64,000 bases of DNA from Stictocephala bisonia (lineage: Eukaryota > Arthropoda > Insecta > Hemiptera > Membracidae). The stretch is taken from NCBI GenBank assembly GCA_035578905.1, contig JAQJVL010001190.1:145001-209000 (forward strand), written 5' to 3'. Positions 33,796-46,145 of the stretch are shown one piece after another. The notes beneath the pieces were generated by a model, which saw only the letters and a program-made list of their open reading frames with translations, searched no databases and had not been told where the DNA came from. A program made the translations under genes and the position numbers. Within the stretch, counting starts at the first letter, position 1, and every line of letters begins with the position of its first letter.

Positions 33796-33941
33796 ATTAG
33801 TAAATTCTAAATACCAACTGTAAAAAAAATAATAACAAAGTAAATACAATGTTTCTTATCACGAAAACATACTAGAATTAGCAAATAAGTTTATTGAAAA
33901 AAATGAAATCAAAATTATTCTTAAAACAAGTCAAAACTGTT

Positions 33942-35890
33942 TTAGTGTGACCCTTGGGCCTGTTTTGTTGCGCATAATATTTTGAAATCAATATCAAAGG
34001 TTGATAAATACACTCTTAAATCAGGACTTGCATTTAGCTTATTCCTATACTTGTTCTTAATAAAAGCATAGGAAGAGAACGATCTCTCAACTAGTTCTGT
34101 GTTTGTAAAAGGAAGTAAAACCAGAAGGGCTTTTGTGGTTAAAGGTCCATATTCATTCCTTATGGTCACCCAGAATTGTCCAAGGGGTTTCTTTTTGAAC
34201 TCGGACTTCAAGGAAGAGTCACTTGAAAGTTCTAGGAGCTTTTCCATCTCATGAACGGTCAATGTAGCAGTCTTGACGTTTTCTTCATTGAAAGGATCTG
34301 CAATCCAGTTCTCTCCGTCACCTCGTTTAGGAAAATACTTTCTAAAAGAGTCCTTCAGGTTTGTCAAATGTGTCACTATTTGATGTTTCACTTTGTCAGC
34401 TATGGGCAGATTATTGTCACTCAATAAATCATGAAGCGTGCCAAAAAATTCAGCTTGATTGTTTTGAATACAGGTTTTCCAAAAATCAATTTTCTTCAGC
34501 ATGGATTCAATTTTGTCAGCAACTTTGAATACTGTAATTGAGCTGTTCTGTAACTCTAAATTGAGTTTATTGATCTGTGAAAAAATGTCAGCTAAATAAG
34601 CAAGCTTTTGAAGCCAGTCACTATCATGAAACTTGGAGGCTAAATAAAAAGGATGCTCTTCAAAAAATACTTGCAGTTCATGTCTGAGCTCAAAAAGTCT
34701 TGTAAGAACCTTCCCGCGAGATAGCCACCTTACTTCAGTGTGCAAAAGCAACGTGGAGTGAATGCCACCCATATCTTCACAAAGCACTTTGAACAGTCTG
34801 GAGTTTGTTGCATTGGCTTTAACAAAGTTGACTACTTTAACTGCTTCATTGAGAACATCATTCAAAGAAGACGGCAACTTTTTGGCTGCAAGACTCTGTC
34901 TGTGGATGCAACAATGGCTCCATGCTACGTGGGGGGCCACTTCTTTTACCCGCCCCCGAAGACCGATATATATGCCAGACATTGATTTTCCCCCGTCAGT
35001 GCATATACCACACAATTTACCCCAGTCTATTTCTGTTTCACAGAAGTAGCTATAAATCACATTGAACACATCTTCCCCTGTAGTACGCTCAGTTACTGCA
35101 TGGCACAGCAACAGATTTTCTTCAAACTCCTTGTTGGGATTTACATACCTTGCAGTAACAAATAAGATTGCTAGGGCAGCAATGTCCGTACTTTCATCAA
35201 CTTGGATGGAAAAAATTCACTGTCTTTTAATCGCTGAACCACTTTGTCTTCAATGTACTCAGAAATGTCGTGAATTTGCCGTGAAACTGTGTTGTTTGAC
35301 AGCGGGATGGAGTTCACCTTACGAACAAAGTCCTGATCAAACATACACTGAACAGCATCTTTTATACAGGGGGCTATCAAATCCTCACCTATTGTGTGGT
35401 TTTTACCACTTTTTGCAATATGGTAGCTAATTTTGTAAGAGGCTTCCACAGCATTTTCGTTATCTCTATTAACTGATGCGAAATAAAAAGAAACCACTCC
35501 ATCTTTTCCATAATTTTTTGAAAGTCGTTCAAAATAGGTAATTTCTTTATTTTTGTGCTGGGCGTGTTTGGATTCAAGGTGGCGCAAAAGTAAGGAAGGT
35601 TTCATGCTTCCATTGCTTAAAATTTCTCCACAAACAACACATAGTGGGTTTGGACTTTCCACCTCTCCAGTAAACGAAAATCCATATTTCAAGTACTCAT
35701 TTGAATATTTTCATTTCTTTGAGGAAGTTCCAGTACTAGTACTAGATTTATGAGGTTTAGTATCACTGGTACTCACACAAGAAGAATTTTCTGCTGCTGA
35801 GTCCCAGGACGTACTAGGCTTGCTAAGCACCTGACTTGCCGTATCAGTCTGATTCGTTTTAACTGATCCAGTTTTTAACCACTTTTCCAT
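33942..35890 (-). pseudogene. BED zinc-finger hAT transposase (ZBED5/SCAND3-like), two lesions
   Basis: Reads from MEKWLKTGSV at 35890. A Ser/Thr-rich leader is followed by a TGA at 35713-35711 (after SSKK). Next, frame 35171-35692 has the BED finger CVVCGEIL...LLRHLESKH. A single-base loss in a T run near 35208 shifts the frame just before the VDESTD region. Then frame 33942-35111 covers the RNase H-like core (CTDGGKSMSG, HCCIHRQSL, EVRWLSRGKVL) and the C-terminal hAT dimerisation part (NTELVERSFSSYAFIKNKYR). Apart from one stop and one frameshift it is nearly complete at about 650 codons, so it is relatively young. Domesticated relatives of this family exist in vertebrates; here it is a transposon. 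Confidence 0.85.
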
Positions 35891-36265
35891 CTTCTTGATT
35901 ACAGTTAAATGGTTTACAAATCAGTCAAAAACTAACACGCACAATAAGCAAGTAAAAAGTAAACTGAACATAAAATCACGTAATGAAGAGCGACAGACGA
36001 CAGTCAACTACTATGCAAGTGAACTATGCGAGCACTGACTGACGGTACGGTAGCAGTGCATTGCGTGGCTAAGTGAGTGGGGGAGGGGGAGCGGCAGAGG
36101 GCTAACTGACCTTGACGAGCGAGCGCGAGTCAGACCATCGGACGATTCGGCGCGCCAGTACTGTACTTTTCAACCACCACGTAGGTAACGTACGACAAAC
36201 ACATTAAGTCCGCCATTACCAAATATTTTCGGCGTACCCCCAATCAGGTCGTTGCGTACCCCCAA

Positions 36266-36297
36266 GGGGTACACGTACCCCAGGTTGGGAACCGCTG
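36266..36297 (-). repeat. hAT terminal inverted repeat (5' end) with 8-bp target site
   Basis: On the minus strand the element starts CAGCGGTTCCCAACCTGGGG at 36297. The flanking ATCTATAC (36298-36305) is the likely 8-bp target duplication. The Gypsy left copy shows the undisturbed site (GGGTATAGATGT near 2258-2269). No matching TIR was found near 33.8-33.94 kb, where the LINE begins, so the other end has been lost. Confidence 0.75.
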
Positions 36298-36305
36298 ATC
36301 TATAC

Positions 36306-38050
36306 CCTCAACCTTTAAAATTATTTCATCTTCATAACCAGGCTTTATCATAATATGGCCCAACTGTCGGGAAATCTTCTTTCAGGCAATCCACGTTGAT
36401 TAACATCGCCCAATCGTCTGAACTCAGGATCGTCATTTGTACTTTGTTTTATTTGAGGCAAACGCTCATTTACACGATTAAAAGATTTTCATTGTTTAAT
36501 TTCATAACATACTGTACTTCTTCTTTTCTCATACCAAATATCAACTCATATGTACTACAAAGTTTATTAGCTTGAGAAACAGAAGTTCTAGATTATAAAT
36601 CTGCAACAAGCATCCAGGTCGATATACACTATTAAATGAACATTGTTGCAATCGTAGGAGCATACTTTGGCGTCTTTTGGAGAAATAATCAACAGCTTTT
36701 TAAAAATAGTCTCTAGATGCTTGTGGTCTGTTTGCAATAAAATTAAAAATGGCTTTATTGACAAAAGTGTACAAATGGTGATGCTAGGACTATTAAGTCC
36801 TCTTTTACAACTATACCAAACCTATCCTCTCACCATTCGTAAACTTTGTCTGTTTCCACTGTGATGTCGTATTTCTAAAAGAGGTATTGACCATACCTTT
36901 AAACCTTTCCTATTTAGGCATATGCTGACTCTGTTTCATTTAGAGTTCTTGATACATAATTGACAGGAAGATTTCTTTTGTTTTTCATTTCATTAAAACT
37001 ATCAATTCCTTTAATTTTTGTTTATGTTCTGTGAGCACATATATGGTTTTGTTTTCCACATAGATTCCAAGTTTTTCTGAAAGCAGGTCAATATTTTGCC
37101 CCTTTATCACGCTTGCTACCACAAAACGTACTTTTGATAATCTCATGAGCTTTCACATTCATTTTTGTGAGGGATTTTCTCATTGACTGTGCCAAAGTAC
37201 ATGCTTGCTCATCTGATAAACATAGTAGCATTAGAGTGAGAGCTCTTTTATTTATTTATTTATATACAGCTAAATGTTTCTTCCTTAAGTTAGTATCATA
37301 TATGCGCGCTACAAGATGGTCCCAAATAAGGCTTTTTTCAAATCAAGTTCAGACAAGTTTGCCAAAGAATAGAAATTTTAAAATTTCATCCTATCTGTTT
37401 AAACATCCTTATATGTTTCATTAGGTAATTTATTTGCAGTTTTGAACACATAAACTTCATAAGTTACATTTTATTATTAAATAAAGGATAGTTCATATAA
37501 TATTTTAATAATAATGTCAATAGTGCCATCATCACCACAAAGCTTAGTTATTAGTTTTATTGCTGTGCTTACAGTTACTAAATAAAATAAAGCAATCTGT
37601 ACCTTTCATTTCTGAATTTCACTCCTTTTGGTCCACTGCATACCTCAACCAATGTTACATAGTTTTTTAATTTAATCGTGAATAAATTCCTCTGTTCAGA
37701 AGCATTTTTAAAAAAATATTTAGTGGGTCCGGTATAGGTATTCCATTCATAGTCATCAAATTAATTCTTACACCATACACATGTTAATAACTGTCTTTTT
37801 TAAATATATAAACTTCTTCATTCAGAATTCTAACAATAAAATCAAATACAACTTGTTATTTTCTTTACTGTTTCCATGGAAACAAAGCCCGTCTATTACA
37901 TAAGTGCAAGGAGATTATTTTTATAAGTTTGTATTTAGCTTCCAGGTTCTAAAATATCCTTCGAGAGCTGCAAGATCTCTTGTGAGTGTTTCTTCAGTCC
38001 TTTAAAGTCCTGTGTTGGTAATCTAAAGCAATATCATATGATCATATGTT
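36306..38050 (-). mobile_element. Degenerate K02A2.6-like Gypsy (right, inverted copy)
   Basis: Complementary to 1-2270 with indels. Shared marks are the CTCGAAGGATATTTTAG region near 37965, the zinc-knuckle segment near 37050-37140, and the RNase H segment with NETESAYA near 36935. Compared with the left copy about 500 bp (RT, left 1110-1610) are missing: the sequence passes from the zinc-knuckle tail directly to RNase H near 36980. The integrase half is absent beyond the hAT insertion at 36297. No intact ORF. Confidence 0.8.
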
Positions 38051-38119
38051 TATATTTTAGCGCCGAGCTTCCCAAGAATAATATTTATAATACGTTTTAT
38101 TATTTATATATTATATTTG

Positions 38120-38301
38120 GCGAGTTACAAGAAGTCCTCTGAACTTCTTGCCTCTGTGATATTGATGCGCTTATTTCCATCAAAATAGCACAAGTAATGT
38201 AGTGCACAAATCATAATTAGTAATTCAACAGGTACACAACATGACTTTTGTTGTTTCAATGAAAATAAGACGCTTGGTTCAGAGGGCTTCTTGTGACTCG
38301 C
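38120..38301. repeat. Inverted-repeat (MITE-like) unit of about 180 bp
   Basis: 38120-38144 and 38277-38301 are reverse complements in 23 of 25 positions (GCGAGTTACAAGAAGTCC at the left edge). The 132-bp interior is AT-rich and non-coding. The size and ends fit a small non-autonomous DNA element; no clear target duplication was seen. Confidence 0.5.
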
Positions 38302-38309
38302 TGACTAAT

Positions 38310-40105
38310 TTTAATACATCCAACATAAAACAGAAAATATCTAAATGGTTCTATCAAAACATTTAATATGAAGTTTTCCATTTCTATTATTGTTGTTAGT
38401 AATATTATCTGAAATCTTCTTTTATTCATATATTTAACTTAGTTCTCCTTAGCTACCTTACAACACTCTTGAGAGCCACAATCACATGTTGGAAATTACT
38501 TGCAAGAACAACAAAACGGGATCATACCATAAACCAGGAATGATTGTATACTTTACGACTTGTTTGTGGGAAGATTTACGATATCTGACGTTTTATTAAT
38601 TCTTTGGAAAGTAATTTATGCTCTGAAGTCATGGTTTATTACAATATTAATATAACTAAACATCTAATTAAGAATTGAAGAATTAACGTTTAGGTAATGT
38701 AGAAGAATGCTCTTGTTTATTACTTTTGGTCCACGTTCCATGGAATTGTGAACTACATAATCCATAACAATGTCTGGCCAGAGAGTTGGTATTCCAGTGG
38801 GAAATGTTAGGTACGAAAGTGCAAATGGTGGGTGTTGATGTTGATTAATTTATTAGGCCTTCATAAATTCTTCTATACTTAGGCGTTTGGATAATAAATA
38901 TGTGCAATAATTTTTATTAATTTCAACTATATTTTTAATTCTGTTACTATTTTATTTAACAAACTTATAGTCAATTGTGTTAGTTTTGAATCTCCATGAT
39001 ATTTAGTTGATGAATTTTGATGGTGTAAGTCTGTATGGAAAGTATATTTACATCTCACCTTTTACCGTCACTAAAACTATCAAGAAAGGTTAACATTTAT
39101 TTATATTCTATGACAGTCATCCTTTGAAAACTTTCTTTAAATTTGTTATCAAATAGTCAAATATTCTACTTTTAGTAATCCATCCACTCACTCAACAAGC
39201 AAATTGTTCACCCCTTACACACCTTAATTATGTTCTGAAAAATCCTCAGTATTATATCAACCATAAACGTTTACTATACAAAAAAGCATAAATAATTCTT
39301 CTAAATTGAAGAGAGTAAATGTTAAATACATCAGTGATCTATATATTACATATTAGATGTAACTTCAGTTATGGTTGTGGCTAAAGAATATTTGATATTT
39401 TCAATATTAAGCTTCGAAGAGCGATATTTCTTCCAGCCAACAATATTACATTCCTATGACGTTATATGGTGCGTGTATAGAGAGGAAAAAACTAATAGTA
39501 ACTAAATCAATTTTATTATATCTTAAAATGTCTAAGCTACAATCAACCGCATTTTGTAACATTCATTATGATTGACATGAGATTAAACATGTTTCAGGTA
39601 TTTAAACTGAAAATATAACTATCTATGATCATTTTATATACTTTGTAATATTTTGAAATTATATTTTACTAAATTAACTTGATTACAGTTTTTACATATT
39701 ACTCTGTTACCATTATGTTGTTATACCGTATGTTATGAGGAAATAAACTTGATCTATTGCTAAAAACGCTAAATCTTATGTTATATTTGAAACATTTTAT
39801 AAGAAAGGTCGTATATCATGGTACATTTATTAGATTGGATAAACCATTTTCTCAGATGAACAGTGCTGTGCTGAGGCAGACTTTCTTTCTTTAAGTACAG
39901 AATCAGTGGCAATAATTTGCTTGATAGTGTTAATTTCTACTTTCGAGATTTTTTCCCTTTCTTATTTTTTTCCCCCTAATAAAAACTACATTTTATGATT
40001 GTTTTTACCACTACCTGACGTTTAGGAGCCATAATCTTATGGGCTATATTATACATTAAATATATTATTTTAACCTCTTTTTTACATTTATTGTTTAATG
40101 TTATC
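38310..40105. other. Intergenic, AT-rich, nothing seen
   Basis: No gene, repeat structure or RNA is recognised. Confidence 0.4.
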
Positions 40106-40110
40106 TATAT

Positions 40111-40502
40111 TGTCACGTCCCCCTCGGTGAAGGGGGGTCGCTTAGGGGGTTGGTAGTCCAGAGGATAAAATAGACCCAAACACAAATATTTCTCTTACCT
40201 TTATTTCTATCTTTGGGCGGTACTGCCACTCGCGTGACCCTACCAATATAACTTGTACAACTTCCCTACGCGACATAAATCACACCACGCCTACCCTACC
40301 AGTAAGCCACGTCTTCAGGTGTCTAGGGGTGTCGGGATGTCCATCGCCTCCTCCTAGGTCCGTCGGTGCACCTGAGTCCCTCAGCTGCCGCTCTCCGTCT
40401 GCCCACCTCTACATCAACTCCCGGTCTTCCCTCTCTTCTCGCTTCAGCATAACTCAGCATAAACCACATATAATACGAAGGGAATTGGGCCCCATCGTAA
40501 CA
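40111..40502 (-). mobile_element. Solo LTR (392 bp) with 4-bp target duplication
   Basis: A GC-rich island bounded by TGTCACGTCC and CGTAACA, i.e. TGT...ACA ends, flanked by ATAT on both sides (40107-40110 and 40503-40506). A 4-bp duplication fits Gypsy-type integration. CCCCCTCGGTGAAGGGGGG near 40119-40137 forms a hairpin close to one end. An AATAAA on the minus strand near 40197-40205 suggests a minus orientation. No internal domain lies beside it, so it probably results from LTR-LTR recombination. Frames within it are not genes. Confidence 0.65.
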
Positions 40503-40509
40503 ATATGTT

Positions 40510-43500
40510 AAAGAATTATAAAATATATGTGTAAATATTTTTGCTATACAGTATATTGTGAGATTAAAATGATGGTACAATGAAATTACAATTTATGAAA
40601 CAATTATAAATACATTTAAGTTAGAAGTAAAGCAACATGTACGAATTAAAGCAACTCCTGGCATGACATTATCTACAGTAAGTAGTTTTTAACCATTCCC
40701 TTTACTATACAATAAATATGTTCTTGGTAAAAACTTTAACCTAATTTTATATAATATTGAAGGTTTGTTGGAATCAAATTTAACCTTACTATGGTGTAAA
40801 CAAAAAATTTAAAAGTAATAGAATATGGAAATAGTAATTTAGTATATATAATATAAAGTTTCTATAATATTGTATAGTGTAAAAGTTGAAATGTAATATT
40901 TCATTGAATGACTGAATAGATATCTCACTTGGAAAATCGTTGTACCTTAAAACATTATGCCATTTATTATTAAAAACAAATATTTAAACTTAAATTTTAC
41001 TCAGAGTGTATGTTAATATCATAAATACGTAGCCTGTGTATTTGACTGCGTTCACATTTAAAGAGTGCTTGTTTAGTAAAGATCGTTACTACAGCAAGTT
41101 CGTGCAACTATGTATCTGTGTGTACTTAAGTTTTCTACTAAGCATCAGGTAATGTATGATATGGTTATAGATACTGTTTTATAACTTGCCTAAACTGGAT
41201 GTGATTATATTTTGATAGCTTAAAACCGAATATAAAAAAACTCGAAACCTGATATGGTATAAGAACCATTGGTACGTCAGTAGATTTAATAATTAGTGAA
41301 GATATTAAGGGGTGGAATATGAACGATGAATCAACGGCTCGTATCGCCGAACGTTTCCTGTTTTTGACCATTTCCGGTAATTTACTGAAATATTTGAGAG
41401 GCTAAAAGCCTCGCCAGGATTGCTTCATCAGATTGGTTCACTGGTTTTCTTATTTTATACGATATACATATGTTTAACGTATAAAAACAAAGTTACTTAA
41501 GAATCGTATAAATTTTAAATACACTAATTCAAAAACAAACATTTCAAACATGTTCTTAAATGAACAATTTATGTGTATAAAACATACTATATCTATGTAT
41601 AAAACATATTTTATCTGTATAGTTTAATTATCATAAAGTATCATTATTAGCAAAAAATAACCATTAAAAGTTTGAGTAAAAATGCATGAAGATCAAAGTC
41701 GGTTATTTTGTTATTCGAGAGACTTAATCCTAAATGACCGAAACTCGAACTGTAAAGGTAACGAAGACTTTCATGTGCAAAGTTACGCAGAATATTTAGG
41801 AGTCAAATTATGACCAGTAGCAGGTAATTTAGCTTCTTCTTTTGAATGAGAAATTGTAAATCAGATTATATTCAATTTCAGTGTATTTTAACGAGGATAT
41901 TTTATTTAATTATGAATGCCAAATAACAGCTCTTTGGTAATCCTTGGTAATTTATATTAACAGCTTTTAAAGACTCTGTCTTGATTGAAGCTTTATTTCA
42001 AAATATGTTTGCTTGGATTTGACACGAAAGTTATTATAAAGGTGTTTTGAAATCAAACACAGAATCTCTCCACTACCTTCACCTCGTTTCAAAGCTCCCT
42101 CCAATCTAAAAATGTACAAAATTAATAATTTAAAAATTTTTTTATGAATTTTGTTTGAAGGAGTGTGTTTATGTATGAATTAAACTCTTTCAAATATAAA
42201 CACTAGATATACATCCAAGGTTAACACCTTATATCGTAAATGCGTATTACTACTTAAATTTCGATTTATTATTAAAATAAATTATAATGACCTAAAAATG
42301 TAATTCATCGCTTTCACAACTAATATTTACGCTATTTTTTGTACTACTGTGGGAAAAAATTTTTAAGTTTGTACGATTTTCACTTAAAAAGTGATTATCA
42401 AGCCGTACTGGCACACACTGACTACTGACTCCTTATAATAACTATACAGCAAATGTATATGGATTTAATAATTTAAAATTCCGTCTTTGTCATTTAGAAC
42501 AGAACAAATATCAACTATATTTAAAAAATACAATTATCATTCCTCCATACTTATATAAACTTAGTTTAATGTCCTCATACAGTCCATAAATCAAAAAGGT
42601 ATAAACTACGTACATTCGTTAAAAATATGAATTTGTTATATTATAACTTGGTAACAAAATTTGAATTTGTTTTATCATGGTTCTTTCTTTTATTTACATC
42701 CCTCCATATACAAATCTCTAGTACACGTTTCAGATCTATTGGAAATTACTTGGATTTATCACGTGTAAGGATTTGTCCAGTGTTTAACAGATATTCATTA
42801 ATAATGGCAACGCGTAAAAACTGACATTTACTCTTATGTGATTACTTAGTAATGATTACTTAATGTATCCCTGTAAATTTATATGTAATGTAATGTTTAA
42901 TGTAATGTAATGTAATGTAATTAATATGTAATGTTCAACATATAATAATGAATTAATGTAAAAGCTTTTGTTTTAGTGGCGAAGTTAGGATTATAGAGTC
43001 TTCTCTTCCACTTGATCACGTAAACATAAACAATACAAAGTGTGAATCACAAATTCATAATCTAAAAAATACGTCTTGAGATTACATAAAAGTCTTCATG
43101 GATGACAAAAACCCGTTTGAAGTAATCTTATAATATTATTTATGAACTCTACTTTTAAATATTGTGAAAATAGGAACTAATTTACTTATCATGTTCACGA
43201 AATCTGCATAGTGCATTACAATGAATTAACGTCCAACAACACAAATTATAACGTACCACTGGAGTTTGAGTGGGTGGAGGAAAATAGTTGGGGATTAATT
43301 AACAAAGTTTGGACAGATTCTACTTTGACTGAGCTTGTGAAAACACTCAGCTTGTAATGAAAGCCCTCTGTCAGCTACTGTTGGGAGGGCATTTGTCATG
43401 TTGTCTTTTATATAATAATAATAATAACTGTGTAAGACTTTATTTACATATTGGTATATACAATGCATTTATTACATAACATATTTGTAAGGGCATAATA

Positions 43501-43960
43501 ATACAAATAGTCAAAGTTTTGTGTGGAGCCCATTTTCACTTTGGAAAAACACAGTATAATAGCTGACGCGTTTGGGAGTTTTCAATTTTCATTCTTCGTT
43601 TGGTATTCTATTAGTAAATGTACTTCCTCCTGCGACAGTTCAAGCTTCAAGTTATGACGAAAACCCCCTAGATAGTCTCTCTATTGGGACGATATTTGAT
43701 CAAAGATACGAATTAGAGTGCGTCGTCTGCATCCGTGCAATCATTAAGATTTTGGAACACTGACTAGCGCAGTTCTCAGAAAGGAGGCACACTCTAATAT
43801 ATCTAGGTTTTGATTAAATACATTTGATACGTAATTTTATATTGTACTGTGATATTGATGAACATAGATGTACATATATTTCCGAATCTGGTGTGTTGCT
43901 ATACTATATCCCTTACCACTTGTCAGATTGGACTTAAACAAATCTCCCAACTTACCATGA
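40510..43960. other. Intergenic, AT-rich, with one dispersed hairpin element and a microsatellite
   Basis: A repeat at 41300-41388 pairs with 44706-44800 (see separate entry). (TAATG)n repeats lie at 42885-42930. A 63-codon frame at 43572 follows a pyrimidine-rich AG (TTCCTCCTGCGACAG, ending 43637) and could be part of an exon, but there is no domain to support it. Confidence 0.35.
41300..41388 (-). repeat. Dispersed hairpin-forming repeat, copy 1
   Basis: Inverted relative of 44706-44800 at roughly 75% identity. Positions 41340-41366 (27 bp, starting CGTATCGCCGAACG) are exactly conserved as the reverse complement of 44729-44755. The flanks of the core can pair with each other in both copies. 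A second hairpin, AGGCTAAAAGCCT, follows at about 41399-41411. Confidence 0.6.
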
Positions 43961-44029
43961 GCAAAATAGAGCAATACAAATGTTTACTTGCAGACATAAT
44001 CACGTATTCAAATTAATATGTTTTCAGGT

Positions 44030-44192
44030 AGGTGTTAGTAAAGAGATAATGCGTGGCAGGTATGCAAGGTTTCAAGGCATTGTTATGGTTACGGCTGGCC
44101 AATATCGTCACGCAATTGGTAATAAAATTCCCAATCTCCTCGTAGTTCCAGAACGTGCTGTAGGAGCGCTCTGCTGGTTATACTCGCCTTAA
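44030..44192 (+). other. Candidate exon with good splice acceptor
   Basis: TTAATATGTTTTCAG ends at 44029 and is a strong acceptor. After it a 54-codon frame (VGVSKEIMRGRYARFQGIVM...) is open to TAA at 44190, and the stretch is clearly less AT-rich than its surroundings. No family is recognised. It could equally be a fragment of an unknown transposon. A CTCGCCTTAAGGGGCGAG hairpin overlaps its end. Confidence 0.2.
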
Positions 44193-44705
44193 GGGGCGAG
44201 AGTCTCACATCATTGACACTTCTTTAGATGCATATAAAAGATTCTCCCCCCAAACCACATAGAAAGAATATCAAATCCCAAACTCTAATTGCAGTAGAGT
44301 TTTCTGAATATTTCATAAATCACGCAAAACAATTATTTTTCATATTATTAGGGCTTCAATAAACAAACTAAGTGATTATATTTAGTAGTCAGTTTGTTGT
44401 TTACATTAAAAGGCACTAGAGTTCAAAATATAACACGACAATCACAACATTAGTTATCATCTAATTGATTTAGTGTATTTTTTGCACGTTTTAGCTTTTC
44501 TTTGGGGTGAAATTTATTGTACTTAATCTATTATTTATAATTTATCTTTATTCTGTAACAAGGTGGATTACTCAGAAAATTACATCATGGAATTGGGGTT
44601 TCACTTTATTAAACTAACTGATTTAGACTTTTAACACATTTGTAATGTTTTTAGTAAGAAAATCACTAGATCAAGGGAACGAAACAAAGAGAGTCCCTCC
44701 AATAC

Positions 44706-44800
44706 GACGGTAAATCACCGAAAACAGACAAAAACAGGAAACGTTCGGCGATACGGGTCGTTGATTTACCGTACCTTTCCCACCCTTTCCTTATTAATGC
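44706..44800 (+). repeat. Dispersed hairpin-forming repeat, copy 2
   Basis: GGTAAATCA (44709-44717) pairs with TGATTTACC (44762-44770) and encloses the conserved 27-bp core 44729-44755. Homologous and inverted to 41300-41388. Confidence 0.6.
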
Positions 44801-45890
44801 AATAAATCATTCTGACAGTTAACCAAACGATGTTATTATAAGTCAGATTTATATGTCATTTTTAAATATTTTTTATCACAATATCAATACAAACTATATG
44901 AGCTATTTATTGTTGCTTAGATTTTATTTGTATATACATTTGTCAATTTTGAAATATCAAATGTAATTCGTTTTATTAATGAATACACACACAACTTTCA
45001 CTTTTTGAATTTGCAGCAAAAGAATGTTTTACTTAAATTTGTTTAGTGATGGGAATTTTGTATTACGTATATGTTTTTATTATTTTGAAGTCTATCTAAC
45101 TTAGTTATTTTCTAAATAAACAAAAAATGTTAATAAGTTGTTTGTTACCAAATATTTAAAGTAGCCTAAATTAAAACCTGGGGGTTACTTTTATTTTTAT
45201 AGCTTATCAAACTTTAATATTAATCCCATATTATGATAATGAAAACAATTAAATGGAATTGTTTACTGTTTCATAGTTCTAATTCTAAAATGTTGATATT
45301 CTTTTATAGTTCCAGTTAATATCAATAATGCATATTGTTTAAAATGTCTTGTGTATTCAACTTCAAACGAATAAACAGCGAGATAAAGTAACTGATATTT
45401 TGGATTTAATTTTTATTTAAGAGGAAAATCATATATACTAAAACAGAAGAAACCTTCAATAAATCTCACAATATGATTATCCTAATCCTAATTTAAAGTG
45501 TAGATTCATATCTCAGCAACATATGCCTGGATGAAACAATTTATTTAGTTCAGTCTGCTAAAAAAAAAATAGCTAAACAAAAAGACTAACTGAATTCCCG
45601 AAATCGGAAATTTCAGAATCCTAGCTAACTGAATTAAATGTTAGCTTAACTTAAAATAAGCTAAGGAGGCTGTTCTTACTGTTCTAAACATAATTATAGC
45701 ATAATCTATTCTGATGCCAAACATCATCGAAACAAAAAGATGGATATGCGCGAAAGAGGCCAGTACATTTAGATATTTATTAATGAATAACTTGTTAGAT
45801 TTTTTTAAGATCCTCGTCCTGGCTTTATTATTGGGTGTCTCTGTAACTTAAGTAATGATAGCTATTCCGGCCAATGAAATGGCTTAACTG
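44801..45890. other. Intergenic, AT-rich, nothing seen
   Basis: No gene or repeat structure recognised. Confidence 0.4.
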
Positions 45891-45899
45891 ATGAGTGTA

Positions 45900-46145
45900 A
45901 CTAAGAATTAGGTAACAAATGATTTATCGGGTAGATTTGGAACTTAGGTAGTAACGTATATATTATGTTCCTTAGTACTAATTAATTACTTAGTTATTTA
46001 GTTGATTTAGAACTTAGGTAATGCCTTTATTACTGTGTAGGTTAGGACCTATGTTACAGCTTAACTATAAAGTATCTTTTAGACTCATATAACAAAAATG
46101 TACTACGTAGATTTGAAACTTAGGTAATGACGTAAGTATTTAGTC
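45900..46145 (+). repeat. Field of imperfect short repeats (left part)
   Basis: Variants of GTAGATTTAGAACTTAGGTA followed by ATGACGTAATTATT recur here, for example near 45930, 46005 and 46110. The same motif family resumes at 47900-48190, so a 1.7-kb block with different composition appears to be inserted into the array. Confidence 0.55.

Noticed and set aside
41399..41440. Hammerhead ribozyme around the TTCATCAG (CTGATGAA) near 41425
   Set aside because: CTGATGA is present on the minus strand, but no GAAA follows a closing stem II and no cleavage site is in register.
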